A stretch of 64,000 bases of DNA from Sphingorhabdus sp. 109 (lineage in GTDB: Bacteria; Pseudomonadota; Alphaproteobacteria; Sphingomonadales; Sphingomonadaceae), in contig NZ_LR732707.1 of NCBI RefSeq assembly GCF_902506555.1, positions 2,751,290 to 2,815,289 on the forward strand. Direction: 5' to 3'. The notes below the pieces were generated by a model that was not told where the DNA came from, searched no databases, and saw only the letters and a program-made list of their open reading frames with translations. Both the position numbers and the translations under genes were made by a program. Shown one piece after another: positions 17,881-26,725 of the stretch. The number at the start of each line of letters is the position of its first letter. Position 1 is the first letter of the stretch.

Positions 17881-18878
17881 TGCTGCGGGCACTTCGTCTT
17901 GTCACCGCGCTCGCTGTTACGGTTGCCACGCCTGCATGGGCCGGCTCAAAGCACCGCGCGATTGAGTTGGTCCAGTGCGACACGCCCTTGGGAACAGTTG
18001 CCGTCATCGAAGGGGATGCGCGCAGCTGGGTGGACAAGAAGCTCGGCAGCCCGAAGCAAGTCGTCAAGGCATTGGTCAATCAATCAAGGTGCTTCACATC
18101 CTACCAGCCGAGCAGCGGAGAAGCCTCCCAATTCGTGCTGACAATCGTTGCAGGCGACAAAGTAGAGGTCGCCACAGCTACCAACCTTAACAGCGCCAGT
18201 GTCGCGAATGCGGCAGCCATGGCTCAAAACAGCGGTTATCGCAGCGGGATGGGAACGGCTGGAGATATCGCGGGGATGATCCCGCTAGCCGGAGCGGTCG
18301 TGAATGGCCTCGCCGGAGCGGTGGGAATTGGCAAGGAGAACACGGTGATCACCGGTCTCACGCTGATCGACACGGAAGAGGGCGCTGCGGTCGCGTCGGG
18401 AACCGGTCTAGTCCAAAAGACCAAGCTGAAATTTCATGACGACGACGATGATGCGATGTCGCGCACGCCGGAGGGCTTTTGGATGCAAGCCGTTGAAGAG
18501 GCATCTTCGGATCTACGCTTCACAAGAAAAGAAGATGGTCGGGAAATGATCCAGGGCTTCGTCATCGCTTATAACAATATGGTTACGCAGGCTCAGGCCA
18601 TGGGAGTCGGCAAACGCTCGGATGAGTCGGATCTTGCTGATGCTGTAGCTATTGCAGATCCGGCCGCTATCGAGCCCATTGAACCGACCGGCCCGCCACC
18701 GGTTATTGTGGCGGTCCAGTCTAACCTCTATATAGAACCCTCGCGCCAGGCGGAAACAGTCCGCACCATTCGCCCCGGTCAGCAATTGATACCGATTGGT
18801 GGCCTTGAGGGAATATTCCTGCCCGTCAGCGATGTATATGGGGTTTTGGGATGGGTCAGTGTCGAAGATCTGCAATAG
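17880..18878 (+). CDS. Secreted protein with C-terminal SH3-like domain
   Basis: 332 residues with a signal peptide (LVTALAVTVATPAWAG). A middle region contains a glycine/alanine-rich hydrophobic stretch (DIAGMIPLAGAVVNGLAGAVG), an acidic DDDDD patch, and a helical segment. The last ~55 residues (VQSNLYIEPSRQAETVRTI, then GVLGWVSVEDLQ) fit a bacterial SH3-like domain, which often binds cell-wall peptides. The ATG overlaps the stop of the lectin gene, so the partnership with the lectin protein is strong. I do not recognise the N-terminal domain. Confidence 0.75.
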   Translation: MLRALRLVTALAVTVATPAWAGSKHRAIELVQCDTPLGTVAVIEGDARSWVDKKLGSPKQVVKALVNQSRCFTSYQPSSGEASQFVLTIVAGDKVEVATATNLNSASVANAAAMAQNSGYRSGMGTAGDIAGMIPLAGAVVNGLAGAVGIGKENTVITGLTLIDTEEGAAVASGTGLVQKTKLKFHDDDDDAMSRTPEGFWMQAVEEASSDLRFTRKEDGREMIQGFVIAYNNMVTQAQAMGVGKRSDESDLADAVAIADPAAIEPIEPTGPPPVIVAVQSNLYIEPSRQAETVRTIRPGQQLIPIGGLEGIFLPVSDVYGVLGWVSVEDLQ

Positions 18879-18912
18879 GCAACACTCAGCGATCACCATA
18901 GATGCTTGTCGT

Positions 18913-19566
18913 CTAGCTGGCGTTAGCGTCAACGAGCCCCTCGCGCAGAGCATAGGCAATCAACTCAGCAGCAGAACGAGCATTTGCCTTACGCATCACG
19001 CTGGTGCGGTGCCGGTCAACAGTCTTGATACTGATACCCAGCGTTTTGCCGATTTCGTGATTGGTCTGCCCGCTAACGACGAGGTTCAGGATTTGCCGCT
19101 CGCGGCTGGTCAGTGGCTCAAGATCAGCGGCATCTTCCAGCAATTTGGTGAAGCGCTGACAAATGACGCGCCCACCCTCCATGATGCGCGGAATGGCAGC
19201 GCCGAGTTCGTTCAGGTCATCGCTTTTGCAGAAGACGCCATCCGCACCGACCTCAACCAACTCCGCGATTTTCCCGCTTGCCTCAACACCGGTAAAAATG
19301 ATGATTTTGCACTCCCGCGCCCAGCGGCGCGCTTCGATCAAAACCTCTGTCCCGCCAGCATGCGGCATGGTTACGTCCAGCATGAGCAAATCGGGCTGGT
19401 GTTTGCGTACCGCGCCGATCGCGCGAATGCCGTCAGCCACCTCTTCAGTTATCGAAAAGCGATAGCCCTCGAGCGCACCGGCATCATTCAGCAATCGGGC
19501 CAATGCGCCGCGAATGACGCCGTGATCATCGGCGATCACAGCCTTATATTCCTTGCCAAAGGTCAT
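18913..19566 (-). CDS. NarL/FixJ-type response regulator
   Basis: 217 residues from the ATG at 19566; an upstream in-frame extension looks like non-coding leader. The receiver domain has the acidic pair in VIADDHG, the phospho-acceptor D64 in LLMLDVTMPHAGG, a Thr in IIFTGVE and a Lys in FCKSDD. A GerE/LuxR-type helix-turn-helix follows (PLTSRERQILNLVVSGQTNH, then GISIKTVDRHR). It is transcribed away from the 7TM histidine kinase 62 bp apart, a typical pair. The likely targets are the adjoining secreted-protein genes, by inference only. Confidence 0.92.
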   Translation of the reverse strand: MTFGKEYKAVIADDHGVIRGALARLLNDAGALEGYRFSITEEVADGIRAIGAVRKHQPDLLMLDVTMPHAGGTEVLIEARRWARECKIIIFTGVEASGKIAELVEVGADGVFCKSDDLNELGAAIPRIMEGGRVICQRFTKLLEDAADLEPLTSRERQILNLVVSGQTNHEIGKTLGISIKTVDRHRTSVMRKANARSAAELIAYALREGLVDANAS

Positions 19567-19628
19567 GGTGTCCACCGCGCCATCATCAAAACCCCCTTCT
19601 GCAAACTGGCGAGACGTGTATATTACAC

Positions 19629-21599
19629 ATGATGGGGGTAGGAACAATAATCCGGCGTATCTGCCTTCTGGCGGCGGCGGCATTGGCGGTTCCAACGAAT
19701 TCGTCGGCCCTGTCTGTGCCAGCTGGTACGGCGCCGTTCCAAGCCGCCCCTGTGCTTCTGGGACAAGGTCAGCCGGCTGAGCAGGTCGAAGGCAAGGCTT
19801 GGTACTTTGTTTCGTCGGGCATCCACTCGTTTGATATCGACGATGCGCTGGCTGCCTTCAACGCTGGAGAGTTTACAGCGGCCTTCACACCGCAGCTTAC
19901 AAGCGTCAAGAAACAAAGAGATCTCTGGATTGCATTGCCGATTCGCGCAGATGAGGCGAATGCTAGGTCGATCAGGCGAAGCGTAGGACTGGGCGGCATT
20001 TTTTACACTGTGCCTGATATCTATCTTGTCAGCGGCGAAGGTGGCACTACGCAGATTCTTGGCGGACCAGCCACAGCAGATAATGAGCTTCTGCATCAAA
20101 AACTAACCTATCTTCATTCTGCAAGTTTTGAATTGCGGCCGGGCCAATCGGAGCTGTTGATCATCAATCTTGCGCTCGATGACCGCCCTTCCATCGGTCT
20201 CTTCCGCGAGGGAGAATTAGGCCGCAACCAAATCATCGGCACGCTGCTAAAAGCTGGGGTAATCATTACGTTCTTGGCCGTGGGAATATGCCTGATCGTG
20301 CTCGGTATTTTGGCTCGCCGGCCGAACACGATCATCGTGGCGATCGGATTTTCGTTGATCGCAATACAGAGCGATGTCTCGCTTTTCACAACCATTCTGG
20401 CCTCTGGCTTTGAGCAGGCGCGTATGGTGTGGCGGAGCAGTATAACGCTTATCTCGTTGACCCTAGCATTCATGATCATGGCTGCTTTCTGGAGCGCGAT
20501 TGCTGTCAAAATAAACGCGCTCGCAAAGCTGCTTTTGCTGATTGCTCCTATTGTCATTTTTGGCTCAGCGTTCTTGTTGCAGAAAGATTCTCTGCTGGTT
20601 GGCATGTTCTACGTCTTGGTGCTCGGTCTGGTCGCGGTTGTCGCTTTGCGGATTGAGACGGCAAAGGGGCTGCGGCGGATCGCTGTCCTGTCGATCGCCG
20701 CATGCTCGCTGGCTATTGTGCTGGTAGAGCCGGCGCTTATGGGCACAGTCGTCCCTGAGCTGTTTTCCAACTTCATCAGAGATATGATGCGGCTCGCGGT
20801 ATCGGCAACGTTGCTCGTGATAGTGATCGTCGATATTCAGCGCAGCCTGCTCGAGCGTGATCGTCTCAGCCAAGAACGTATTGCCGCTCTCCAGGCTCAG
20901 TCTAAGGCCGACCAACGTTTGCTTCAAACCGAGCGTGACTATGCCCGGGCACGTGAAACGGCAGTCCGGCGCAAGCAGCAGCTTGCCTCTGCCAGTCATG
21001 ATATTCGCCAACCGCTTGTCGGCCTGCGAGCCTCGATTCGCGAGGAAGCGGATAATCTTTCACGGGATCTACAAGAGCGCCTGAGCGAAGCGATCGACTA
21101 TCTGGAAGAACTTACTCACGAATATAGTGATCAAGAAAACCGCAGCGCGACGCTCAGCGAGGAAGATGACGAGCTTTACTCGCTCGATCTGATTATCGAG
21201 ACAGTCGACGAAATGTTCGCCGCGGAGGCTGCCGCATCAGGGGTAAGGCTCTTGACACAGACAGCTCCATGCGAAACCCGCGCTCCGGCGCTCGCACTGA
21301 TCCGGTCAGTGAGTAATCTGATAGCGAATGCGCTGCGCCATGCCGATGCGAGCGAGATACACCTGGTGGTCCGGCACGATGGTAACTGCCTTATTGAGGT
21401 GCGCGACAACGGGTGCGGGATGGACGAGTCAACCTTGCAGAAGGTACAACATCGCGGGGCGAAGGATCAGGCGTCAGACGGCGATGGGCTGGGTCTGGCG
21501 ATAATTCATGATCTCGCCGCGAGGTACGGATTCGGGTTTGCACTGCAATCTGCACCAGGCAAGGGAACTGTGGCGACAATCACGCTGCCGCGCCGCTAA
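19629..21599 (+). CDS. 7TMR-DISM-type sensor histidine kinase
   Basis: 656 residues: signal peptide, periplasmic beta-rich domain (~35-195) as in the 7TMR-DISM extracellular region, seven membrane helices (~202-402), a coiled coil (~405-450), then the kinase. H457 in SASHDIRQPLVG is the phosphorylated histidine. The N box is NLIANALRHA (564-573), G1 is DNGCGMDE (593-600) and G2 is DGLGLAI (619-625). The periplasmic domain class is thought to bind carbohydrates or related small ligands, which fits the neighbouring lectin protein. The H-box DIRQPL form places it with HWE-unrelated, HPK-type kinases that pair with LuxR-type regulators. Confidence 0.9.
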   Translation: MMGVGTIIRRICLLAAAALAVPTNSSALSVPAGTAPFQAAPVLLGQGQPAEQVEGKAWYFVSSGIHSFDIDDALAAFNAGEFTAAFTPQLTSVKKQRDLWIALPIRADEANARSIRRSVGLGGIFYTVPDIYLVSGEGGTTQILGGPATADNELLHQKLTYLHSASFELRPGQSELLIINLALDDRPSIGLFREGELGRNQIIGTLLKAGVIITFLAVGICLIVLGILARRPNTIIVAIGFSLIAIQSDVSLFTTILASGFEQARMVWRSSITLISLTLAFMIMAAFWSAIAVKINALAKLLLLIAPIVIFGSAFLLQKDSLLVGMFYVLVLGLVAVVALRIETAKGLRRIAVLSIAACSLAIVLVEPALMGTVVPELFSNFIRDMMRLAVSATLLVIVIVDIQRSLLERDRLSQERIAALQAQSKADQRLLQTERDYARARETAVRRKQQLASASHDIRQPLVGLRASIREEADNLSRDLQERLSEAIDYLEELTHEYSDQENRSATLSEEDDELYSLDLIIETVDEMFAAEAAASGVRLLTQTAPCETRAPALALIRSVSNLIANALRHADASEIHLVVRHDGNCLIEVRDNGCGMDESTLQKVQHRGAKDQASDGDGLGLAIIHDLAARYGFGFALQSAPGKGTVATITLPRR

Positions 21600-21732
21600 T
21601 TGCTGGCGGTTCCGCAATATAACGAAACAATTGGGGTATTGACCTCATTCTAGACAGGTACCCCCTCCCCTAAACAGGATCCAAGACAGCTCTTCCTTGG
21701 TGAAGAGGCATTGGGATTAGAGGGAGGCCAGC

Positions 21733-23646
21733 ATGCGTATAAGAAAACTAGTTTCAGGATTGAGCGCTTCAAGCATCGCAATCACAATAGCGGCCACGCC
21801 AGTGTCAGCTCAGGATGCCGGAACTCAGCAGACGCAGTCATCGGCGGATATCGACATTGCTCGGGATGGCGAATTGTCGAATGATGAGAAAACTTTGATT
21901 GTCGCAGGCGCCGTTGGCGTCGTCGGCAAACAGTTTATCAAGCCGACCAAACACATCAGCGAAACGGCCAAGATGGTTGGTGAAGCAGGCCGCAAAAAAG
22001 CGGCATCGAATGTCCGTCAGCTTCCGACATCTACCAATATTGCAGGGCAAAACCTGCGCCAGACGGCCACTGCAACGCGCCCCGCCAGTCTGCGCGAATT
22101 ACGAACCCGTGCCGCGGCAGCCAGGGCAGCACGGACGAACCGCATTGCCGGCAGCGCGGATGCGCTCGCAGAGATGGAGCAGCGCGGCAATGCCGCAAAA
22201 CATGCCCGCACCAGGCCGGGGGTTACGAATGCTGCCAAACCACGCCCGGCAAATATGGCCAATTCCGAGTTAGGCCGGGTCATCCAGAATGGCGAGAATG
22301 CACAGGCAGCGCGCGCTGGTGCCAAGAAGCCGAGCGCGGCTAATCGCGGCAGTGCTCGCAAGGTAACCTTTCGCGATCAAGTGACCGGTAAGTCTAACCC
22401 GTCCATCAAGACCCAGCCGAAGCCAGCTGCGGTTCGCCCTGTGAATATCGCGGATTCGGACGTAGGGCGGGTTATCAAAAATGGTGAGAATGCACGGGCC
22501 GCTCGTGTTACGAGAGTTGCTGGCTCAGCGAACGAGCTGGCGGACCTCGGCCGGCGCGGCGATGCTGCGCGCAATGCACGCAATGTGGCCAAGGCAGGGC
22601 AGGGAAGTCAGCAGCTTGGCCGCCAGATCCTTGCCAATGGCGACGATCTAGGAGGCGCGCTGCGCAGGGGGGATATCGCACAGCAAGCGCGCAGGCTGGC
22701 ACCAGCCAATGAAGCACAGGTCGTCCGCAACGTCGCGGCTAGCGGCGGCGATATTTCCAAACTCAACAAGGCCGGTCGCACGGCTCAGGTTGCGCGAGGC
22801 GCTGGTGGATTGAAAGCGGCCTCGACCACAGCCGATGCCGCCAAAATGGCTCGCGCCGCTAAACTTGCCAAGACAGCAAAAACCGCCGGAACAGTCGGAA
22901 AACTCGGCAAAGGCGGGCGCGCATTACTAGCTGGAACCGGCGTTGGCGCAGTGGCCGTAGTGGCGGAAATGGCGGCGGTTGAGGGCATCAAGGCAACGAC
23001 CGGTGTCGAGGTTCAGGATCCATTGTCGACAGGCTTCCAATACGGAGCGGCGATCTTTGACAAGGACGTGTCTATTGCCGACGTAGCGGCTCAGCGCAGG
23101 GAGCATCACCGGGAGAACTTCAGGAACCTGACAGAGACTCTGACAACCGAAGGCAAGTTGATGGATAACATCACCAAATATGCCGACAGCAAGAACCCCG
23201 CACTGGGCAATGGCGTTCGCATGCTCGATCGCCTTGACCGGCAACGTCGGGCGCTGTTGGAAGAGCATACGGGGATCAAGACAGAGCGCCGGATGGATGT
23301 CGTGGCTCGATATGGTGATAGCCTGAAGAAACATGGCTTGGAAGGTGTTGCAACCGTTGCTGGAGAGCGCGCGAAACATCATGTCGACAATGCGAGAGCG
23401 CTTGGAGCCACGAGTCGCTCAATGGTCGGGAATGCGACCGGCGCCGACCTGCGCAGCATTCGCGAAACGCAAAATCGGTACGCAGAAGCGGCGACATCCG
23501 ACAAACCGATTGCCGCTGTTGCAGAGGTTGCCAAACAGCGTGCCCAGCACCATACAAACAATGTCAAAAAGGTAGGCTCCAAGGTTGCCTGCGGAATTGG
23601 GAATATCTTCCGCTCCAAAAGCAAGGACAAGGACTGCAAGAAATAG
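21733..23646 (+). CDS. Secreted alanine/arginine-rich repeat protein, unknown function
   Basis: 637 residues with a signal peptide (ends VSA-Q near 26) and a clear Shine-Dalgarno (GAGGGAGG). I recognise no family. The middle holds six copies of a 16-residue unit of the form [DE]LxxxxxxGxxAxxAR, for example ELGRVIQNGENAQAAR, DVGRVIKNGENARAAR and ELADLGRRGDAARNAR. A glycine/alanine hydrophobic stretch follows (LLAGTGVGAVAVVAEMAAVEG). The C-terminal third has three copies of a unit with VAxxRxxHHxxN. The mature protein is very basic. It follows the histidine kinase on the same strand after 133 bp and may be its regulatory target. Envelope, adhesive and toxin-like roles are all open. Confidence 0.7.
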   Translation: MRIRKLVSGLSASSIAITIAATPVSAQDAGTQQTQSSADIDIARDGELSNDEKTLIVAGAVGVVGKQFIKPTKHISETAKMVGEAGRKKAASNVRQLPTSTNIAGQNLRQTATATRPASLRELRTRAAAARAARTNRIAGSADALAEMEQRGNAAKHARTRPGVTNAAKPRPANMANSELGRVIQNGENAQAARAGAKKPSAANRGSARKVTFRDQVTGKSNPSIKTQPKPAAVRPVNIADSDVGRVIKNGENARAARVTRVAGSANELADLGRRGDAARNARNVAKAGQGSQQLGRQILANGDDLGGALRRGDIAQQARRLAPANEAQVVRNVAASGGDISKLNKAGRTAQVARGAGGLKAASTTADAAKMARAAKLAKTAKTAGTVGKLGKGGRALLAGTGVGAVAVVAEMAAVEGIKATTGVEVQDPLSTGFQYGAAIFDKDVSIADVAAQRREHHRENFRNLTETLTTEGKLMDNITKYADSKNPALGNGVRMLDRLDRQRRALLEEHTGIKTERRMDVVARYGDSLKKHGLEGVATVAGERAKHHVDNARALGATSRSMVGNATGADLRSIRETQNRYAEAATSDKPIAAVAEVAKQRAQHHTNNVKKVGSKVACGIGNIFRSKSKDKDCKK

Positions 23647-23775
23647 ACCCCGCTTGGTTTTGGGCACAAGGCCTGCGGTGGTTCGGATTGCTGATGGCGC
23701 CATGGCTGCGATGCTGATCATTCTCTTCAAGAAGAACTCCATCCGCTTGAACACCACGCTGCGCCGAGATTATTA

Positions 23776-23922
23776 CTACAAGCCGCTCTCCGGCATTTGC
23801 AGGATTTGCTTTGCGGTGATGTTGGCCTGAATGGACCACGCCAACAGATGCGCGATATGTTCAGCCGAAGGGTCGATCAATTGGGCCCCGAGGAACCGAG
23901 TGCTGCCGTGCTCTGCACCAAG
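23776..23922 (-). pseudogene. C-terminal remnant of a pyridine-nucleotide disulphide oxidoreductase
   Basis: The minus strand from the IS-remnant edge at 23922 to the TAG at 23776 reads STRFLGAQLIDPSAEHIAHL, then LAWSIQANITAKQILQMPES. This fits the dimerisation domain of dihydrolipoamide-dehydrogenase/mercuric-reductase-like flavoproteins, which usually continues as PFYHP. The rest of the gene is absent, replaced by IS sequence, so this is a scar of an older insertion or deletion. Confidence 0.6.
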
Positions 23923-24346
23923 TGTCCGTCGTCAGATAATTTGAGACTTACGGCGGTTTAAAACAGACAAGTATTTGGTTCCATCTGTTGGTTAATATGA
24001 GGCGGCGATCTTGCGGTATTGCAGACGCCGATCTTCGTTGGCCGTTCGTTTGATCCTTTCTCGATGTTTGATGATGGCTTCCGCCCTGCCGAAATAGGCA
24101 TCGGCGGGTGTGACGTTTTTCGGGCTCTCGTGATAACGCTGGTGATTATAGTGCTCGACGAACGCTCGACCTGCGCTTCGAGATCACCGGGCAGATAAAA
24201 ATTTTGAGCAGGATGCGGTTTTTGAGGGTCTGGTGCCAACGCTCGATCTTGCCCCGGGTTTGCGGATGGAACGGTGCACCGCGAACGTGGCGCATCTTCT
24301 TGTCGGCCAGATAATCCGCAAGTTCGCCCGCAACCTAACGTGGCCC
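23923..24346 (-). mobile_element. Decayed end of an IS3-family element
   Basis: It begins with TGTCCGTCGTCAGATAATTT, the same terminal sequence as the complete copies at 31588 and 35351, and follows them for about 424 bp at reduced identity. It encodes the C-terminus of OrfB with frameshifts (LPGDLEAQVE, then disrupted text). The match stops abruptly near 24346, where the 203-bp repeat R1 begins a few bases later. It is an immobile remnant. Confidence 0.85.
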
Positions 24347-24353
24347 GCATCGC

Positions 24354-24556
24354 ATCGATTGCCACCCGTCCTTTGAGGCGGGGTTTTTGAACGCGGAGAC
24401 TTTGGCCTATTTTAAACTAGATCGACCGGTTTATAGCATATCTCCCGCCACAATCGATAACGATCCATTCGCCAACACCGCCGCAAATGCGGGGTAATGG
24501 CGCAGACGCCTGAAATCTGTCGATTCTGGATGACATTCCAAGACTGTCTGGTGCGC
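24354..24556 (+). repeat. Repeat R1: island-end sequence, left copy
   Basis: 203 bp, clearly similar to R2 at 41870-42072 over the full length, with shared blocks such as CCGCCACAATCGATAACGAT and CCGCCGCAAATGCGGGGT. It starts with a terminator-like hairpin and ends in GACTGTCTGGTGC, the sequence of the tRNA-Leu 3' end on this strand. In R2 the same block directly follows a serine recombinase gene, so R1 is probably the right end of a second, related element whose recombinase has been lost. Confidence 0.8.
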
Positions 24557-24590
24557 GACGCAGTCTGTAGCGAACGGGTCTCACCGTGAT

Positions 24591-24815
24591 TTTCCCTGTT
24601 ATCAGGGAATTAACAGGGAAAAATGGTCGTTTTGGACCCAAAACAGGCCGATTTGGGTGATTTTGATTGTATATGTTGGGAAACTTATGTGACTTTACAG
24701 TAGTATAGCAATGCAAAAAGCCGTTTTCCTGTTAATCGACGGAACAGGGAAATAATTCCCCGTAACAGGGCCCCCAATCGCCAGCAACAGAGGGTTTAAT
24801 CGTTAGAACAGGAAT
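24591..24815. repeat. Cluster of AACAGGGAA-type repeats next to the att-like site
   Basis: TTTTCCCTGTTA (24591-24602) and TAACAGGGAAAA (24612-24623) are perfect inverted arms 9 bp apart. A second, imperfect pair with similar spacing lies at 24724-24753, and further single sites lie at 24763-24770 and near 24806. They start 35 bp from the tRNA-derived core at 24543-24556. Such sites could be integrase arm-binding sites or protein-binding iterons in front of the ParB-domain gene. Confidence 0.6.
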
Positions 24816-24908
24816 ATTGGCGATCGCTGGGTCCAGTTGAAATCTCACCAACGGTCGCTGTCGGGATTAACTCTTGATGAGAACATATGATCCTGATATG
24901 TTCTTCTT

Positions 24909-26213
24909 ATGTACATAAACGAATCGCTCGCAGACGATTCTGCCGATCGCCGCCTTGAGGTAAACTATACCCGGATCGAAAAGCTGATCCCGGATCCGCG
25001 CAATGCGCGAACCCATTCAAAAAAGCAGGTCACTCAGATCGCAGAGTCCATCCGGGCATTCGGGTTCACCAATCCTATACTTGCTGATCCGATGGGCAAT
25101 ATTATTGCAGGGCATGGCCGGCTTCGGGCCGCCAGAGAACTGAACCTTGCCGAGGTTCCGGTGATCGTGCTTGCGGGCCTCAGCGAACCCCAGAAGAAGG
25201 CATTGCGCCTTGCGGATAACAAGATAGCGCTCAATGCAGGCTGGGACATGGAAATACTCAAGCTGGAGCTGACCGATCTTTCCCTGCCAGAAGTAGACAT
25301 TGATCTGGGCTTGACGGGCTTCAGTCCTGGCGAGATCGACGTAGCACTCGCTGATAGTGAGGACCCGGACGATGAAGTGATCCCTGCTGTCCCTGAAAAC
25401 CCGCGTGTGAATTCTGGTGACATATGGCAGCTCGGCGAGCACCGGGTCGCCTGCGGCGATGGGCGTGATGCTGGCTTCTTGCAGAATGTAGTTGGTAAAG
25501 GCGCCTTGATCGACTGCGCTTTCCTTGATCCGCCTTACAACGTGAAGATTAACGGCCACGCCAATGCCAAGGGCCGTCACCGCGAGTTTGCGATGGCATC
25601 TGGTGAAATGAAGGAAGCCGAGTTCAGGATGTTCCTTGCTGAAACGTTGGGTGCTTGCGCTAAAGTATCACGCAGCGGAGCGGTTCATTTTATATGCATG
25701 GACTGGCGTCACATGGATGATGTGACCGCTTCGGTCGATGATATATACGGCGACCTGCTCAACATTTGTGTCTGGAACAAGAGCAATGCCGGGATGGGCT
25801 CTCTCTACAGGTCGAAGCACGAGATGGTTTTTGTCTACCGCATCGGCGATGAACCGCACATCAACAATGTCGAGCTTGGCAAGCATGGCCGCAACCGGAC
25901 CAATGTGTGGGATTATCCCAGCGTCAATTCCATGCGCGGATCACGCCGCGAGGATCTGGCGCTACACCCCACGGTCAAGCCGGTTGCGATGGTAGCGGAC
26001 GCTTACTGCGATGTCACAAGGCAGAGCGAGCTTGTGCTGGATATTTTCCTCGGCTCGGGCACAAGTCTTGTTGCCGCCGAGCGAGTGGGGCGCGCCTTCC
26101 GGGGGCTCGATATCGATCCAGCCTATGTTGATCTTGCAATGCAGCGTTGGAGCGATCTAACGGGCAAGGAGCCGCAACTGGTGTTTCGCGATGGCGAGGA
26201 TCTGGCGGCATGA
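24909..26213 (+). CDS. ParB-domain DNA methyltransferase (phage/island type)
   Basis: 434 residues. The N-terminal ~130 residues are a ParB/Srx-like domain (LIPDPRNARTHSKKQVTQIA, then IIAGHGR at 65-71 and LRLADNKIA). The C-terminal part is a DNA N4-cytosine/N6-adenine methyltransferase with catalytic DPPY at 207-210 preceding the SAM-binding motif FLGSGTS at 380-386, the beta-type motif order. Such fusions are frequent in prophages and islands and usually have no restriction partner; none is seen here. It heads a three-gene operon with two DUF5681 genes (4-bp ATGA overlap). The target site is unknown. Confidence 0.92.
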   Translation: MYINESLADDSADRRLEVNYTRIEKLIPDPRNARTHSKKQVTQIAESIRAFGFTNPILADPMGNIIAGHGRLRAARELNLAEVPVIVLAGLSEPQKKALRLADNKIALNAGWDMEILKLELTDLSLPEVDIDLGLTGFSPGEIDVALADSEDPDDEVIPAVPENPRVNSGDIWQLGEHRVACGDGRDAGFLQNVVGKGALIDCAFLDPPYNVKINGHANAKGRHREFAMASGEMKEAEFRMFLAETLGACAKVSRSGAVHFICMDWRHMDDVTASVDDIYGDLLNICVWNKSNAGMGSLYRSKHEMVFVYRIGDEPHINNVELGKHGRNRTNVWDYPSVNSMRGSRREDLALHPTVKPVAMVADAYCDVTRQSELVLDIFLGSGTSLVAAERVGRAFRGLDIDPAYVDLAMQRWSDLTGKEPQLVFRDGEDLAA

Positions 26214-26725
26214 GCAGTACGCGCTTTCAGCCCGGTCAGTCCGGCAATCCCAAAGGACGGCCTCGCAAGCATCGGCGGCCCAATGTGTCGGCGTTCGAGA
26301 TCATTCTCGACAAAACATTGACCATTACCCAGAATGGAAAAACGCGTGAGGCGACGGTTGAAGAGGCGTTGCAGCAGCAGACGCTTAAGGATGCTCTTGC
26401 AGGAAAGCGTCTGGCAATTCGTAAACTGCTCAAGATGATCGAGACACGGGAAAAGGCCCTTGAGCAGAAGAACCCTGAACCGCGCCGGAAAATTGAACTC
26501 AAGCACCATTACTCGGCTGACAACGCGGATGAGGCTCTTCGCATTCTCGGCATTGCAGAGCCCGAGCCGGCCTTTCCAACAAGATGGAAAGTGCATGCCT
26601 GGGCGACGCAGGCAGCATTGAGCCGTCCCGGGCGCAAGAAATTTAACCGCAGGGAAGCCGACAATATCAAGTTCTTCACGTTTGACCCTGATAGCTTGAA
26701 GTGGCCGCGGAGTAGAGTTGAGTGA
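26210..26725 (+). CDS. DUF5681 domain protein (first)
   Basis: 171 residues from the ATG at 26210, which overlaps the methyltransferase stop. The N-terminus RFQPGQSGNPKGRPRKHRRP is the DUF5681 signature, a short basic Gly/Arg/Pro-rich segment that resembles a nucleic-acid-binding arm. The rest is helical (EIILDKTLTITQNGKTREAT, then EEALQQQTLKDALAGKRLAI). DUF5681 genes are common in alphaproteobacterial prophages and islands, often near packaging genes. No terminase is left here. Function unknown. Confidence 0.85.
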   Translation: MSSTRFQPGQSGNPKGRPRKHRRPNVSAFEIILDKTLTITQNGKTREATVEEALQQQTLKDALAGKRLAIRKLLKMIETREKALEQKNPEPRRKIELKHHYSADNADEALRILGIAEPEPAFPTRWKVHAWATQAALSRPGRKKFNRREADNIKFFTFDPDSLKWPRSRVE

